From UBA1822 sp963615055 (lineage in GTDB: Bacteria; Bacillota; Negativicutes; Veillonellales; Dialisteraceae): a stretch of 13,023 nucleotides of DNA. The stretch lies in the NCBI GenBank assembly GCA_963615055.1, contig CAVEFO010000047.1, positions 1-13,023 on the forward strand, written 5' to 3'. The notes beneath the pieces are model-generated. The model ran no database searches, was not told the DNA's origin, and worked only from the letters and a program-made list of their open reading frames with translations. Position numbers and translations under genes: made by a program. Positions within the stretch are counted from its first letter, which is position 1, and every line of letters begins with the position of its first letter. Of this stretch, positions 12,969-13,023 are shown piece by piece.

Positions 12969-13023
12969 TGTACCGACCCCCAAAAGTTAGACCTAAATTC
13001 TAACGATTGGAGGTCGGTATTTT
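12969..13023 (+). mobile_element. probable end of an IS3-family (IS150 group) element, cut by the window edge
   Basis: TGTACCGACCCCCAAAAGTT opens a segment of the type that forms the terminal inverted repeat of IS150-group elements (typically TG...CCCCAAAAGTTAGAC). It is followed by an inner inverted repeat: ACCGACC...GTTAGA (12972-12991) against TCTAAC...GGTCGGT (12999-13018), so the tip can fold into a long imperfect hairpin. GGAGGT at 13009-13014 could be the ribosome site of the first transposase frame, which would begin beyond the window. Without the transposase the family call rests on the end sequence alone. Confidence 0.6.

Overview
This window looks like chromosomal housekeeping DNA from a Bacillota (Firmicutes) bacterium with moderately high GC. 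The evidence is the alaS-ireB-ruvX-DUF1292 gene order (alaS-yrzL-yrrK-yrzB in Bacillus subtilis), a T-box leader on thrS, an attenuator leader on infC, and strong AGGAGG-type ribosome binding sites. The GC-rich codon use and the HutP-family gene coupled to thrS point me towards Negativicutes (the Selenomonas/Megasphaera/Dialister group). That placement is an inference from memory and was not tested.

Layout. Positions 1-400 are non-coding and carry terminator hairpins and a diverged direct repeat of about 59 bp. The minus-strand operon alaS-ireB-ruvX-DUF1292 fills 401-4027 and has its own promoter and terminator. Divergent from alaS, on the plus strand, is a nitrilase-superfamily amidohydrolase (4162-4932). 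Its stop codon lies inside a 13-unit array of 7-bp repeats. A single crotonase-fold gene (5230-6027) follows on the plus strand and ends in an 18-bp-stem terminator. Then come, on the minus strand, a secreted NlpC/P60 peptidoglycan hydrolase (6311-7078) and a long cation diffusion facilitator (7335-8504). The right third is a translation cluster on the minus strand: T-box, thrS, a hutP-family gene, the infC leader, infC, rpmI, rplT and a PC4/YdbC-like gene. The window ends in what looks like the tip of an IS3-family element just upstream of the thrS promoter.

How the genes work together. The thrS T-box should couple threonyl-tRNA synthetase expression to uncharged tRNA-Thr. The infC leader contains an intrinsic terminator of the kind used for feedback by ribosomal protein L20, and infC seems to start at a non-canonical AUA codon. 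The alaS operon joins an aminoacyl-tRNA synthetase with a small IreB-type regulator and the 16S pre-rRNA processing/Holliday-resolvase-like protein RuvX. The middle genes are metabolic, envelope or metal-homeostasis functions in single-gene units.

I found no phage, defence, CRISPR or other clearly new multi-gene system. The points most worth a second look are the HutP-family gene in a translation cluster, the AUA start of infC, the heptamer array, the crotonase that lacks both hydratase glutamates, the CDF with a doubled C-terminal region, and a structured unassigned stretch at 6080-6274.
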